From positions 62,001 through 126,000 of the forward strand of contig JADIIX010000024.1 of assembly GCA_027604505.1 (NCBI GenBank): a stretch of 64,000 bases of DNA. The letters are read 5' to 3'. The notes below the pieces were generated by a model that made no database searches, was not told the origin of the DNA, and saw only the letters and a list, made by a program, of their open reading frames with translations. Position 1 is the first letter of the stretch, and each line of letters begins with the position of its first letter. Below are positions 36,988-46,725 of the stretch, in pieces. The DNA is from Gonapodya sp. JEL0774. Lineage: Eukaryota > Monoblepharomycota > Monoblepharidomycetes > Monoblepharidales > Gonapodyaceae. The position numbers and the translations under genes were made by a program.

Positions 36988-37435
36988 GTGCTAGTCTGGA
37001 ACTTCCCTAACTTCGTTAGCAGAGATCCGGCGCTGCTTGATCGAATTGTTGAGAGCGAGCTTCCGGCTATTTTGAAATGGTCGACACAGGCATACAAGCG
37101 ACTGTTGGAAGATATTGAATATCGTGACGACAAGGGTAGTTTACAATCGCAAGGATATATGGGACGTTTGCCCTCCTGAACATCTGACCTTCAGGATTGA
37201 GGCCAAAATGGAGTCTGACCCCGTTTATGCGTTCCTGAAAACGCAATGCATGTACGAAAACGGTTCATCCACTACTATGAGGGAGTTAGAAGGTGCTTAC
37301 GAGCTTCCCACTGGAGAGAAGGGAGCTGGGAAGTTCACGAAAACATCAGTGGCGCTCGCTGATAGCAGATTCGTGTGCAAGACGATAATGATTTGCAAAT
37401 CGTGCGAGGGGGTTCATAGACAGGGATGTTGTTAG
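36988..37435 (+). pseudogene. D5-type (NCLDV/plasmid-like) primase-helicase C-terminal fragment, frameshifted
   Basis: Frame A (36988-37179) reads NFPNFVSRDPALLDRIVESE and ELPAILKWSTQAYKRLLED, the helical segment that follows the SF3 helicase core in D5/P4-type primase-helicases. Frame B (about 37115-37435) continues with KDIWDVCPPEHL, KMESDPVYAFLKTQC, a region aligning with the D5 C-terminal winged-helix region, and the Cys tail ICKSCEGVHRQGCC. The switch between frames near 37115-37175 has no obvious intron, so it is a frameshift. TAG at 37433-37435 is followed in frame by EYDKKGRTSARGVV, which looks like the normal continuation of the tail, so the stop may also be a lesion. No Walker A/B core lies upstream. 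Family assignment is from remembered patterns, not a search. Confidence 0.6.
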
Positions 37436-37675
37436 GAGTATGACAAGAAAGGAAGGACTTCCGCGCGGGGGGTTGTTGGATTAAAAATCGAAAATGATGA
37501 AGGGTTATAATATGAATAGAGAGTTTGTGAATTTTCAAAACGGAAGTATAGAAAAGGTGAAGCGTAAGTAAGGAGTATTAGATGTGAGACAAAAAGGGTG
37601 AGCCGAAAGCCATAATCACAAATTCACTATATGCACAGTAATTCACACCTAATCACAGCCCTAATGCTCACAGCG

Positions 37676-37704
37676 NNNNNNNNNNCCCCCCCCCCCCCCC
37701 CCCC
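37676..37704. other. Assembly gap (10 N) plus C homopolymer
   Basis: Ten N at 37676-37685 followed directly by 19 C at 37686-37704. This marks a scaffold join or unresolved homopolymer. Sequence order across it is not guaranteed. Confidence 0.95.
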
Positions 37705-37869
37705 TGACGGCGTGGTTAAGTGGTGCTCTTGGCGGCTCAGATAGAAGATATCAAAGTTCACTTCGGAGAACAAAGAAGGAGGTATTTTTCCTGCAACTGA
37801 CTCTGGGAAAACTATGTTGAGGTGACGAATTTGATTTTCAATATTATTTGTGTTTGGAGGTGTGGAACA

Positions 37870-38382
37870 ATGGATTCCACTTTGATTTCTACAAACGATG
37901 TCCTTCCAAGTCCTACTCCTCCTCCTCCTTACTCTTTGGTAGCAACTGAACCTACACTGGCGGAGTTCACTGTGTCTCATCTCTCGGAGACTGAGAAGGG
38001 TTATTACAGAAAGCTGTACAGTGCTCAGGAAGAGTGCGAGGCAAGTGGGAGAGGGTATCCCGTTAATTTTGAAGGATTGTTCCCAATCGCAGGGTATGGC
38101 CGGAAGGACCATGCCAAAAGAGCTCTAGTGAGCAGGTCCGGCCTGCTTGAGAACATAGATTACATCATGTGGAATAAGTCAGAGGACATTTCTGGTGGTG
38201 ACACTCGTTCCCCCGATCGGGGGAACGTCCATGATGGTTGGAAGGTTCGTGAAAGTATCTTTCTCACCTCGTGCAGGGGTGTTCACAGGCAGAGATGCTG
38301 CGCCGCATACCAACGGAAAGAAAGGAGCACGCCTACTCTGGAACCTCTATTTTGCACAGATGGGGCCTCCCCTAAAGCGTAA
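37870..38382 (+). CDS. Virus-type KilA-N/MSV199/Ant-like domain ORF with D5-like Cys tail
   Basis: The ATG at 37870 opens a Pro-rich leader (SPTPPPPYSLVATEP). The central part has YPVNFEGLFPIAGYGRKDHA and SGLLENIDYIMW, resembling the V-N-x-x-L...G..K.F..W...LxExxDY pattern of Ant/KilA-N/MSV199 domains of phages and nucleocytoplasmic large DNA viruses. It then reads KVRESIFLTSCRGVHRQRCC, repeating the GVHRQ-CC tail of the fragment at 37435, and ends at 38382. Around 38195 a second overlapping frame opens (to 38860, FVKVSFSPRAGVFTGRDAAP), so the true frame past 38250 is uncertain. Domain assignment is by eye and tentative. It could be a host protein that captured a viral tail. Confidence 0.4.
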   Translation: MDSTLISTNDVLPSPTPPPPYSLVATEPTLAEFTVSHLSETEKGYYRKLYSAQEECEASGRGYPVNFEGLFPIAGYGRKDHAKRALVSRSGLLENIDYIMWNKSEDISGGDTRSPDRGNVHDGWKVRESIFLTSCRGVHRQRCCAAYQRKERSTPTLEPLFCTDGASPKA

Positions 38383-40247
38383 ACTGAGATTGCATGTATC
38401 GGAACGGCTTCATTGGTTGACCAGCATGTCCCACAGACGGGACAGAGTGCGATATGTTTTCCCCTGTAGACCAGTTCACCAAGACTCGGAAGAGGGTTCT
38501 GCCGCACCAAACACCATTACGAGCGAAGAGTGTTTAAGCCATAATGTGACAGCCGAGCATCTGCAAAGTTATGAGGATGTACGATGTCCGGGGTCGCAAA
38601 TTCAACAAGCCGAATTGTTCTGGGAACCGTTTATTCACAATCAAGCATCTCAGCGAGCCATTGAATTGAGCACAGCGGTTAGTGAGTCTGTGATTGGGAG
38701 GGATGGACTGGGACAATCGGATGGACTGGGAAAAGAGCGCAGTGCAGGATTTGGGACTGGAGACGCCAATAAGAAGGAAGCTTGGGCGGGGACAAAGAGC
38801 GTAGTGCGCAGGCAGAGACGAGAGGCATCTAAGATGGAGAGGGTGCCGATTTACATATAAGGTGAGGCAACGTAACGAGTCTGCCACTATATTTATCGGT
38901 GCTTCCTGAACGTCTGAAGATTGTACGTATATATTCTTCATGACGCGGACAATAATATGAAAGTTTATTGCAAACTATTAACAAACCAAGGCGATTTTGA
39001 TCTCGGGCAGGAGGTTTACCACACCGTAGAACTTGGGCAGCACTCAGGTGTACTACCTCAGGTCCGAATGTCGGGTGAATTAATCCAGGGTGAACTGCGA
39101 TCGTATCGGTTTTGTGAAGGCGAGCGATTGACCAGGACGGACTTCGTTTTGAGAACAAGCAGATCACAAAAAACAAAAAAAAAAATCAATAGCAAAACAA
39201 AGCAAAGCACACTGCTGCATCGTAGAATAGGAATTTACAGTGGAGAGGATACTCCACAAGTGTACATAGCTTGGGAACGGCCCTGGGAGTGTTCCCTCAT
39301 ATAACGATGTCGCTCCACAGTCCAATGAGCGACGAATTACCGTCGAGATCGCCATTATCAATTGAGCTCTCAAGTCAGCTGAATTGCAAGTCCACCAAGT
39401 CCATTCCCATTTCGCTACCGCCCTTTCACCTTGTCGCTCTTATCAATTCTGGTCGAACAGCACTCTGCAAAGCCCAGCGCGAATCGCAGGCCTCAGAAAA
39501 TCGCTTCTCGTACACCCGCCGTTCGCCTCCTCATGGGCAGAGTCACTACCGTCGCTGTTGAGGTCTTCGTACCGGACGGCGATCCCAGGTCGTCCCAGGG
39601 ACGACGACGTCCCGACTTCATGCCCCGAGTCCACACGCAGGATCACGGCGGAAACGGAGACAGGTTGATGAGAAGATGGTGGACATCGTGCAGCTGGTTT
39701 TCGGAGGGGAGCCCATTGGAGGTTTGTTGAATCCGGCGCAGCGCGACGGCCCGTGGGCGTCGCAGAGGGAGACGGCGGCGAGAGAATCGGGAGGGAAGAT
39801 TTGTTCTCGGGCGAAGTGAGTGTCATATGGTGGATCTGGGTGACTCGGAGGCTCGGTGAGGTTTGGGTACAACTGAAATGGACCGGACCCCGTCCGCCCA
39901 AATCCGTGGGATGGTAAAGTGTAGCTTGTTCTCCCTCTCCTCAAGTTCACCCAAACATACAAAGTTTACCACAAATTATGTAAAAGAGGGATCTTTGCAT
40001 GAAATTGTATTTGCATAGAAAGACTGTCTCTGCACTACCTCACATTTGTCTGGTGTTCTTTATGTAAATCTACTCTTGGGAATCCATTTTAACAGAGATC
40101 CGTCGTAAAGCAGGAGTAGCAATAATGTCCCCCATTGGAGTTAATCAAGGCTGGGAAGACTATTCGAGTCCGTCAGTTTCGTAGGGTGCCCTCCTTCCTC
40201 CTTTCCACACGTTTCCATATCCCCATCCAAGCACGACAGTCAAACGG
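38383..40247. other. No confident gene; several open frames
   Basis: A plus frame runs to 38860 (basic, ending REASKMERVPIYI), another is open at about 38957-39304, and a Ser/Pro-rich minus frame at 39443-39901. None shows splice-consistent conservation or a known motif. An A-rich tract lies near 39167-39190. Confidence 0.3.
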
Positions 40248-40832
40248 TCATTGGAAAAGGATCCGACAGAGTCCAGGTGTCCAACCCGCCAGGTTGTTGT
40301 GGTTTCCCCGCTCCCCACTCCTTTGCTCAAATCCTGGCTCCCCGAACACAGGAACCTCGCCAAAGTAATCCTCCTTTCCCAATGTAAATGTACACGAAAC
40401 GGCCGTAGATGCTTTCGCCGCGTCGAGTCCGAGCGTCGCCGCGCCACTCTCGGAGGACAAGTCCATGCCCGAGTCAAAGCGTTCGCGGTCGCCGACAGGT
40501 GCCAGAGTAACACTAACAATGTTGTGCTTTCGGCGCCGAAGTGGAGCCGGTGGAGGAACTTTTGGAGCTCCGGTTGCTGTTTGACGGGAAGGAGTGACGA
40601 GGTGCAAAGGGGGGGCCAAGGGGAGTGATGAAGACGGCATGCGAGGGAACGATATATGAAATCTGGAAGAGAATATGGAAGGGCACGGAATAGGTGCGGA
40701 TTGGCGAGAATGAAATACCGCAGCGGGTTTTGTCAAATTCAGGAAGCGGGAAGGCATACGCAGGGATACAAGGAAGCCAACGAACCCCTTTCCCTGCCGG
40801 TGGCTCGGCGGCCAGATAATCGTGTTCTTCAT
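40248..40832 (-). CDS. Hypothetical protein, Ser/Pro-rich N-terminus
   Basis: A continuous frame of 194 codons from an ATG at 40830-40832. The N-terminal part (MPSRFLNLTKPAAVFHSRQS, from an internal Met) could be a mitochondrial presequence. It is followed by Pro-rich sequence, APLRRRKHNIVSVTLAPVGD and KEDYFGEVPVFGEPGFEQRS. No family was recognised. It may be a first exon or a chance ORF. Confidence 0.3.
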   Translation of the reverse strand: MKNTIIWPPSHRQGKGFVGFLVSLRMPSRFLNLTKPAAVFHSRQSAPIPCPSIFSSRFHISFPRMPSSSLPLAPPLHLVTPSRQTATGAPKVPPPAPLRRRKHNIVSVTLAPVGDRERFDSGMDLSSESGAATLGLDAAKASTAVSCTFTLGKEDYFGEVPVFGEPGFEQRSGERGNHNNLAGWTPGLCRILFQ

Positions 40833-41697
40833 CTCAACGAGTCGATAAAAGGCATTGGCATGCTACGCGATGGATTTTCATCGCGGACTTGTTCAGTTTT
40901 ACTTATTATATAGTCTCAGAACGAGTGGATCACATCGACGACGCATTGTGACGTCACTCCGAGCTTCCGCCCAACATTGCATTTATCCAACAGCATTACA
41001 AACACGTCATACCCTGCTATAGGAGATCAGCTTTTGGTGTTTTGTTCAATTTCTGGCGGTGTGGATTTGTGTGAGAATAAAAAGAGACCAGTTAACATCT
41101 TGGCAAGCCACTCCACCATAACCCCACCGTACAACACCCGCATCACGTCAACATATCAGAGATCGGAGATGTCTTTTCCGTTTGCCTTGGTGGAGTTTGT
41201 ATAGAAATGAGGCAATCGGCCCAGCTCTCAAGTTGTGAAGCAGAACTTAGACACTTTTCTCGTCCCAACAGGACTATTTTGTTTGGTCGAGTGGATTTGG
41301 ATTAAGAACCCCTGGGTTCCAAAGCGTTTCATCACGATGAGATTCTCGGTAAAAACAAGACCGAGTTTTATAAAAGGGTTAGCAATGCTGAGCAATAGTA
41401 GAGAATACACCGCTCAGTTCTGATCTTGCGTCGTCTTTGCATACATATTATTTTGTATAGCGATGATTAAAGACAGAGATGCTGGGAGAGAAGGCATGTC
41501 CCTATGTAGTAGTCTATAAGCAACTTAGACGGCTATGCTCTCCCCGTAACTGTACGCCGGGGGGTCGCGGTCCTCCGTGCGTCCAGCAAGTAATTGCGAG
41601 ATGATTGATCTGAAGAATCCAGAGGTACCAGTGCAAGAGGTCCGAGAGAGAGTGGGGGAGCTCTCTCGGAGCTCAAAAGAGCAAAGTTCAATGTGAC
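40833..41697. other. Intergenic, no gene seen
   Basis: AT-rich with only short ORFs. I see no recognisable gene, RNA or repeat. Confidence 0.4.
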
Positions 41698-42014
41698 TCA
41701 CCCGACAGAGGGGTGTGATGAGGGAGACGAAGGATGTGGCGAAGCAAGGAGAACATCTCGAAAAGGGTCAGACAGCAATTGCAATACAAGTAGATAGAGT
41801 ACAACATTAGAAGAAATATTTGTGTGATGCGGTGGCGGGTATTTGGAGACGAATGCGCGTTCCTCAATGGTCGGTTTGAGTCCAATAGTGAAATATTTCT
41901 GGGAGTTGAACGAGGTGGCGCATCGACAAAGAAGTTTTAAACACTGACCTTGTGCTTTTTCCACAAGGTTGACCATCCATAAATTAAAACTGGACTCACT
42001 AACAAATCTGCCAT
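41698..42014 (-). CDS. Possible 88-residue microprotein with one intron
   Basis: Exon 1 (41949-42014) encodes MADLLVSPVLIYGWSTLWKK plus HK. A 50-bp GTCAGT..CCAG intron follows. Exon 2 starts KYFTIGLKPTIEERAFVSKY, then PPPHHTN and a hydrophobic run (VVLYLLVLQLL), with the stop at 41698. The phase-0 junction and short intron typical of this locus suggest a real small gene. A short intron after HHTN is also possible. Function is unknown; size and one hydrophobic helix would suit a small membrane or mitochondrial subunit. Confidence 0.4.
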
Positions 42015-42480
42015 GGTTTTTTTTGTTTCTTGGGGATCATTTACCAGGATCGGGCGTTCAGTCGCTGGCCAGCTTACTAATTTTTGAGAACAACAACGGC
42101 AAGGTTGTATGTTGCGTCTTCTAGACATCTCATCAACAGAATGCACGGGATACAAAGCTGAGGAGTCAGTGCGGTGCCTCTTTTCCTCGCGTTTGGTTTG
42201 TCATTTGGGCCCAAGTCGGCACGACACAGGAGTCATCTTCGACTGGGGCCGTGACACATCTCGATCGAAAGAACGCGAGCAGAACAACAATGGGACTCAC
42301 CACTGAACAGGGGAAGCATCTTTATCACGTGTAAGTGCGTCGTCGCCTGTGGGGGGCGTTATGAGGCTTGGTCTCGATGGCGATGCGAAGGCGGTGACAA
42401 GAGCCCAGTGACTAAGGCGGAACATTTAAACAAGATTTCGTCGTTTCGATTTTCAGAGCTATTCTCAACCTTTTTCAAGA

Positions 42481-43046
42481 ATGAACTTCTCCAAGTTCAC
42501 TTATCTTCTTGGCCTCCTGACCGCTCTCGTTTGTGCGACGGCTTCTGCCCAAACAGCAAGTGGGAACGGCTACACCTATCGAATCGTGCTCTACTCTGCG
42601 CCAGACTTTTACGGTTGGAGAAGCGAGACTGGAGATAACAACGGAGGTTGCTTGTGAGTCCCGCAAAGCTTTGGTGGCCGTTCTCATCATTCACACTCGC
42701 GACTTCAGTGGTGTCTGGAACCCGGCCGAATCCTACAAGATCTCATACGGTACCAAGGTCACGTTTTATCCCGGTATGTAGCCGCAATTGTTGTCGGTGC
42801 CATAAGCCAACGCTTCACACCACACCACCAACCCAGAGGTGGGCTGCCAAGGAACACCTCTCGGAACCTCCACCACTGACAACCCGAATACCAATTTCGG
42901 AAAGCCTCCGTATTCTGTTCGGTGAGTTTGGCACCATCAGATCTTTGCAGAGGATGTGCTGGCCCCGCAAATCTAACATCGCGGGTTGTCGATAGGCTCG
43001 AGTCAAGTGGCAGTTGGTGAACAACTCGCAAGCCAGACGGGTCTGA
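42481..43046 (+). CDS. Small secreted protein, four exons, unrecognised
   Basis: The ATG at 42481 gives a clear signal peptide (MNFSKFTYLLGLLTALVCAT, then ASAQ). The mature N-terminus reads GYTYRIVLYSAPDFYGWRSE and NNGGC, with a GTGAGT donor at 42654. Exon 2 reads WNPAESYKISYGTKVTFYPG to a GTATGT donor. Exon 3 reads VGCQGTPLGTSTTDNPNTNF, ending GKPPYSVR. Exon 4 gives VKWQLVNNSQARRV and a stop at 43044-43046. The length is about 125 residues with two cysteines. No family was recognised. An AT-rich box (ACATTTAAACAA, near 42423) lies about 60 bp upstream. Confidence 0.55.
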
Positions 43047-43919
43047 TCGAGATGGGCGAGACTGCAAGAATGGTCGGCGACTACTGGTCATGCAGAAGAA
43101 ACTTTAAATTTGGGCACTGTTCGTCGCACCTTTCAATCACCTTTCTGAAACCAATGATGAAAGGAATAAACTTTTTTCAAGAATGAGTGAGAATCATCAG
43201 AACGTGTTTTGGCAGTTGCACTTACGACTGTAATCCAGTGGATCTGTTCGGTCTCGAATGAGAAACTGGTGTCCAATCTCGCTATAAAAAGATTACCAGG
43301 AACTTCTGTCCGTAGTGTGTGCGACATGCCAGTGCTCCATGTTGTTCAGACTCCCAGTTCAAGAAGAGTCTTTTTCACATTTGCACAATCGAATTCACAG
43401 TCCCGTTTCAGGGAGCGACGTCTCCACTATTCAGTGCGTAGAAAAGTACACTATTCTATAACAAAAGTACGTTTCCCCGGACCCCCGGACCAGCGATCGT
43501 AGTTATCCTCCGTCAAATGTTCGTTCTACAGTTACACCCACCAGGGGGAAAGCACTATGCCACCCTACTGGTTCTGGCCGCTACACACCGATGCCACAGA
43601 CGACGCCAAGATGCTGGATTCGTAATTCATGATAGATGAAAAAGGGAGTCGAACGAGAGAAGAAACCCACAGAGAACCAGCGTTTGCAAAAAAAAAAATG
43701 TAAAAGGAAAGGCTGGACGAAAACAATGTGTGCCGGGAGCCAGCTGGCGTTCCCGAATCTAGTTTGATGCGTACGTACAGGACCCGGGAAGAAATTTTCC
43801 CAGGACAGAAACCGTGAAGCGGTGGTGAGATTACCGACCGTCCAACTCCCACAGCTTTCGAGTGGAGAGTCCACCACATCTCTCCCTTGCAGCGATCTCT
43901 CCCAAACTACCATTCTGAC
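43047..43919. other. Intergenic, no gene seen
   Basis: Between the secreted-protein gene (+) and the 3' end of the glycosyltransferase gene (-). Short ORFs only. Confidence 0.4.
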
Positions 43920-46725
43920 TCACGCCGACTTGTCCTCTACCTTGTGACTCGTGCCACCCATGCCCCACGCTGCCGGTACTACACCCTCCCATCCGGCATC
44001 AACCTCAACCTTTTTGATGAGATGCGGAATCCTCGTGGCCGCCGAAGCCGCTGGGTGGAGGATCTGGTTCAGCAAGCCCGAAATACTGTTGCGGCTCGGT
44101 GCCTCCGACTTCCGAGGTTCAGCAGACGCCACAATGCCAACACCATCGACTGGAGGCGTGTCCGACATAATGTCCACTAAAGTACCTTCTTTGCTGGGCC
44201 CCATTAAACCTTCTACATCACCCATTCCAGATCCGCCGGATGCCAGACTTTGGCTCAGCACCGCCTCCACCTCTGCAGCAGTCACTTCGGCACCTCCCGC
44301 ACCCACCCCACCACCGCTCCCTCCACTGGTAGCAACGACGGTAACGGCATCAAGCTGTGTCATTTCTTGACGAGCGCCACCAGTCTCAGCCATGACCTTC
44401 TCGCCAACTACGTATGCAGTTTCCCCGCCATGCTCCCAAACCCTTCGGAACGAAGCGATCGTTGCAGGAAGGGTCATGAATAATACAGCAGACAGTGGTG
44501 CCCATGCATAGTCCGTCAGGTTCCAGATGTTGCGGGTTGACCTCTCCCGCCCGAACAACCTCCGGTCGATAACGCGGTGGTATCGCTCGTACAAGAAGAG
44601 GTTTAGGAAGGTTGGCATTGTGGCACACGCCGACAGAATCTGAGTAGCCACAACCAAGTGCACCCAGAGCCGATCATCATCGCCAATAAGCTTTCCCACC
44701 CCGCCAAACCCTTCCCACACCGGTAGCCAGAGCATCATGAGCCATCCTGTGCAGTTGCCAAGAACGTGTGCCTCAAGAACGTGGAATAAAACGAGAAGCT
44801 TATCTGCCACGTCGATGACCCTTTCCCTCCTCGTCAACACCCGCCAAAACATTCCCAAGAAGCCTCCATTGCTCCCCAGCATCTCCCTAAACGCGTACCC
44901 CACGTCCGCACCACCGTACATATGTCGGACCGCCTGAGAGAATCTGGCTCGCAAGTTGATGATGTAACCGCGCAGATTACGTTCCGTGCTGCCTTGCACA
45001 TTGGTCAGGTTGATGGGAACTGGGACGAGCACACATCGGGCACGTCCGTCTGTCCGGAGGAAACATCGAAGCATGGTGTGGAAATCTTCAGCGATACCGT
45101 CGGGAGTGGTGTCCCAGTAGTTAACGCGATCAGCAAGAAGCTGTATTGAATGAAAACCGAGTTCACCAACTGGCTCAACCTTGATGCAACACGAAGGATT
45201 TTATTACCCACCAAGCTCAAACTGTAAATCGCGCAGGGAAATCCGATCCCCCTCCAATTACCCAAGTTCTGGGCCACCATGCAACTCCACAAAGCGTCCG
45301 TAATGCGAACCGCCCCAGGTACATCAGAGCAGTTCCGGGAGAAGATCATGGGAGGACAGTAAACTTGAGTGTAAGGGTCATCGGATTGGGAGAGAAGGAG
45401 TTCCAGGTGGTTGACTGAAGGCACCAGGACGAAAGTCGGGTCTGAGTTTGGGATGCACATGACCATTCTGGTACAAACGTTACGCACCATACAACTCAGG
45501 TATGCCCGCATCCGCATCCGCAACCGTTACGATGTACTGTTTCAAGGAGTGGTGTCCGTATCGGGCACGCAAATACCGGGCACAGGATCGCACAGCCCAG
45601 TTCACTAACAAGCAATTAAGAAATATGCCGTGGGCTAAAAGGAATAGGCGAAGTTCATGTTTCGTGCACACACCATTGCTGGCTTTTCCCCTTTGCTCTC
45701 CTCGAATGCCCATTGGGTGTGCCGTGACCACAACCTCTTTGAAACAGCCCTTGTACTCCTCCACGAGGCGGGCCGATTTGGTAGCATGACCAGTCTCGGA
45801 GGCTTCCATAGCGAGCAGCAGAATGTAGTTCGTGGGTGCAAGGTTGTGCTGTAAGGAAATGGGACGATGCGATTGAGATTGATCAAAGGAAGTGAGAACA
45901 TTGAAGACGTGCAATAATCATACTTGAGCTAGTCTGCCTATTGTCTTTCGCATGAGCTCGATAGGTTCGCCATAATTGGGCATGACAAAGATATGGGTGT
46001 ACGCGCCAGGTTGGGCCTAAAATGGGGGGTAGTTTGCGAAAACATTCAAAACTGATTTAGTACATTATTCGACTCAGCAGGGCGGCCTCACTGAACCTGC
46101 AACTCACCTGCATCAATTTCTCGTCGTCAGTTCCCTTAGACACTGTACTCATAATTTTGAAAGCGGTCCTGTACCACTTGAACACGTGCGTCAAGGAGAT
46201 GGATATGAAGAAGATGAAGAAGCCCAGCATGAACCCAATGTAGATTCTGGGAAAGAGTTTTGGCCCAGCAAAAACAAGTGCAACTGATCCCATGGAGATG
46301 ATGAGAAGGAAAAAGTCATAAATATCTCGTGGACGGGAATTAAATGAGGAACGGTGGGGAGTGGGATGGCCGTGAAGATGTGCCCCGTGGTAGGAGGCAG
46401 AGTCAGACGAAGGCGAGGGCGGGGAGAGGAGGACTGGTGGAGGCAACGGTGCGGTGGAAGGTTGGAGGGAGGGTGAATCAATGGCTGTAGATGCGTTTGT
46501 GGAGACGGACAGTCGGGGAGAAAGGAGAGCCGATGAGCTCGACCTGTGGAGGAGAGGTTCGGGGGAGAGGGAAGGGGAAGGCGGGGGTAATGACGGAGAG
46601 AAAGGAGAGGCCGACCGTGGGGAAGGAGGGATGAAGGAATGCGAAATGGTGAGGGGAGTGGGAGTGCCTGGATGAGGTTGGCCAGGGGACGACGGGCCAG
46701 CAGGCGAGGGTGGGATTGCAGCCAT
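43920..46725 (-). CDS. Membrane-bound family 2 glycosyltransferase
   Basis: The ATG at 46723-46725 (MAAIPPSPAGPSSP) is chosen; another in-frame ATG lies at 46833. A long Pro/Ser-rich cytoplasmic leader precedes two membrane helices (FFLLIISMGSVALVFAG; IYIGFMLGFFIFFISISL). The GT2 domain starts after an intron with THIFVMPNYGEPIELMRKTI. The nucleotide-sugar binding block is QYIVTVADADAGIPELY (about 45500). VFVLVPSVNHLELL-like and NYWDTTPDGIAEDFHTML blocks follow (about 45110), the latter carrying the acidic catalytic-base region. C-terminal membrane spans (HLVVATQILSACATMPTF; PLSAVLFMTLPATIAS) and a Gly/Ser-rich tail end at 43920. It belongs to a fungal group of plasma-membrane GT2 proteins with no assigned product that I know; Q/R-x-x-R-W of processive synthases was not seen. 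Confidence 0.78.

Noticed and set aside
39443-40300. Two minus-strand ORFs ending in similar peptides (GLCRVLF and GLCRILF)
   Set aside because: The shared stretch is only about seven residues, flanks differ, and neither ORF is established as a gene, so chance is likely.
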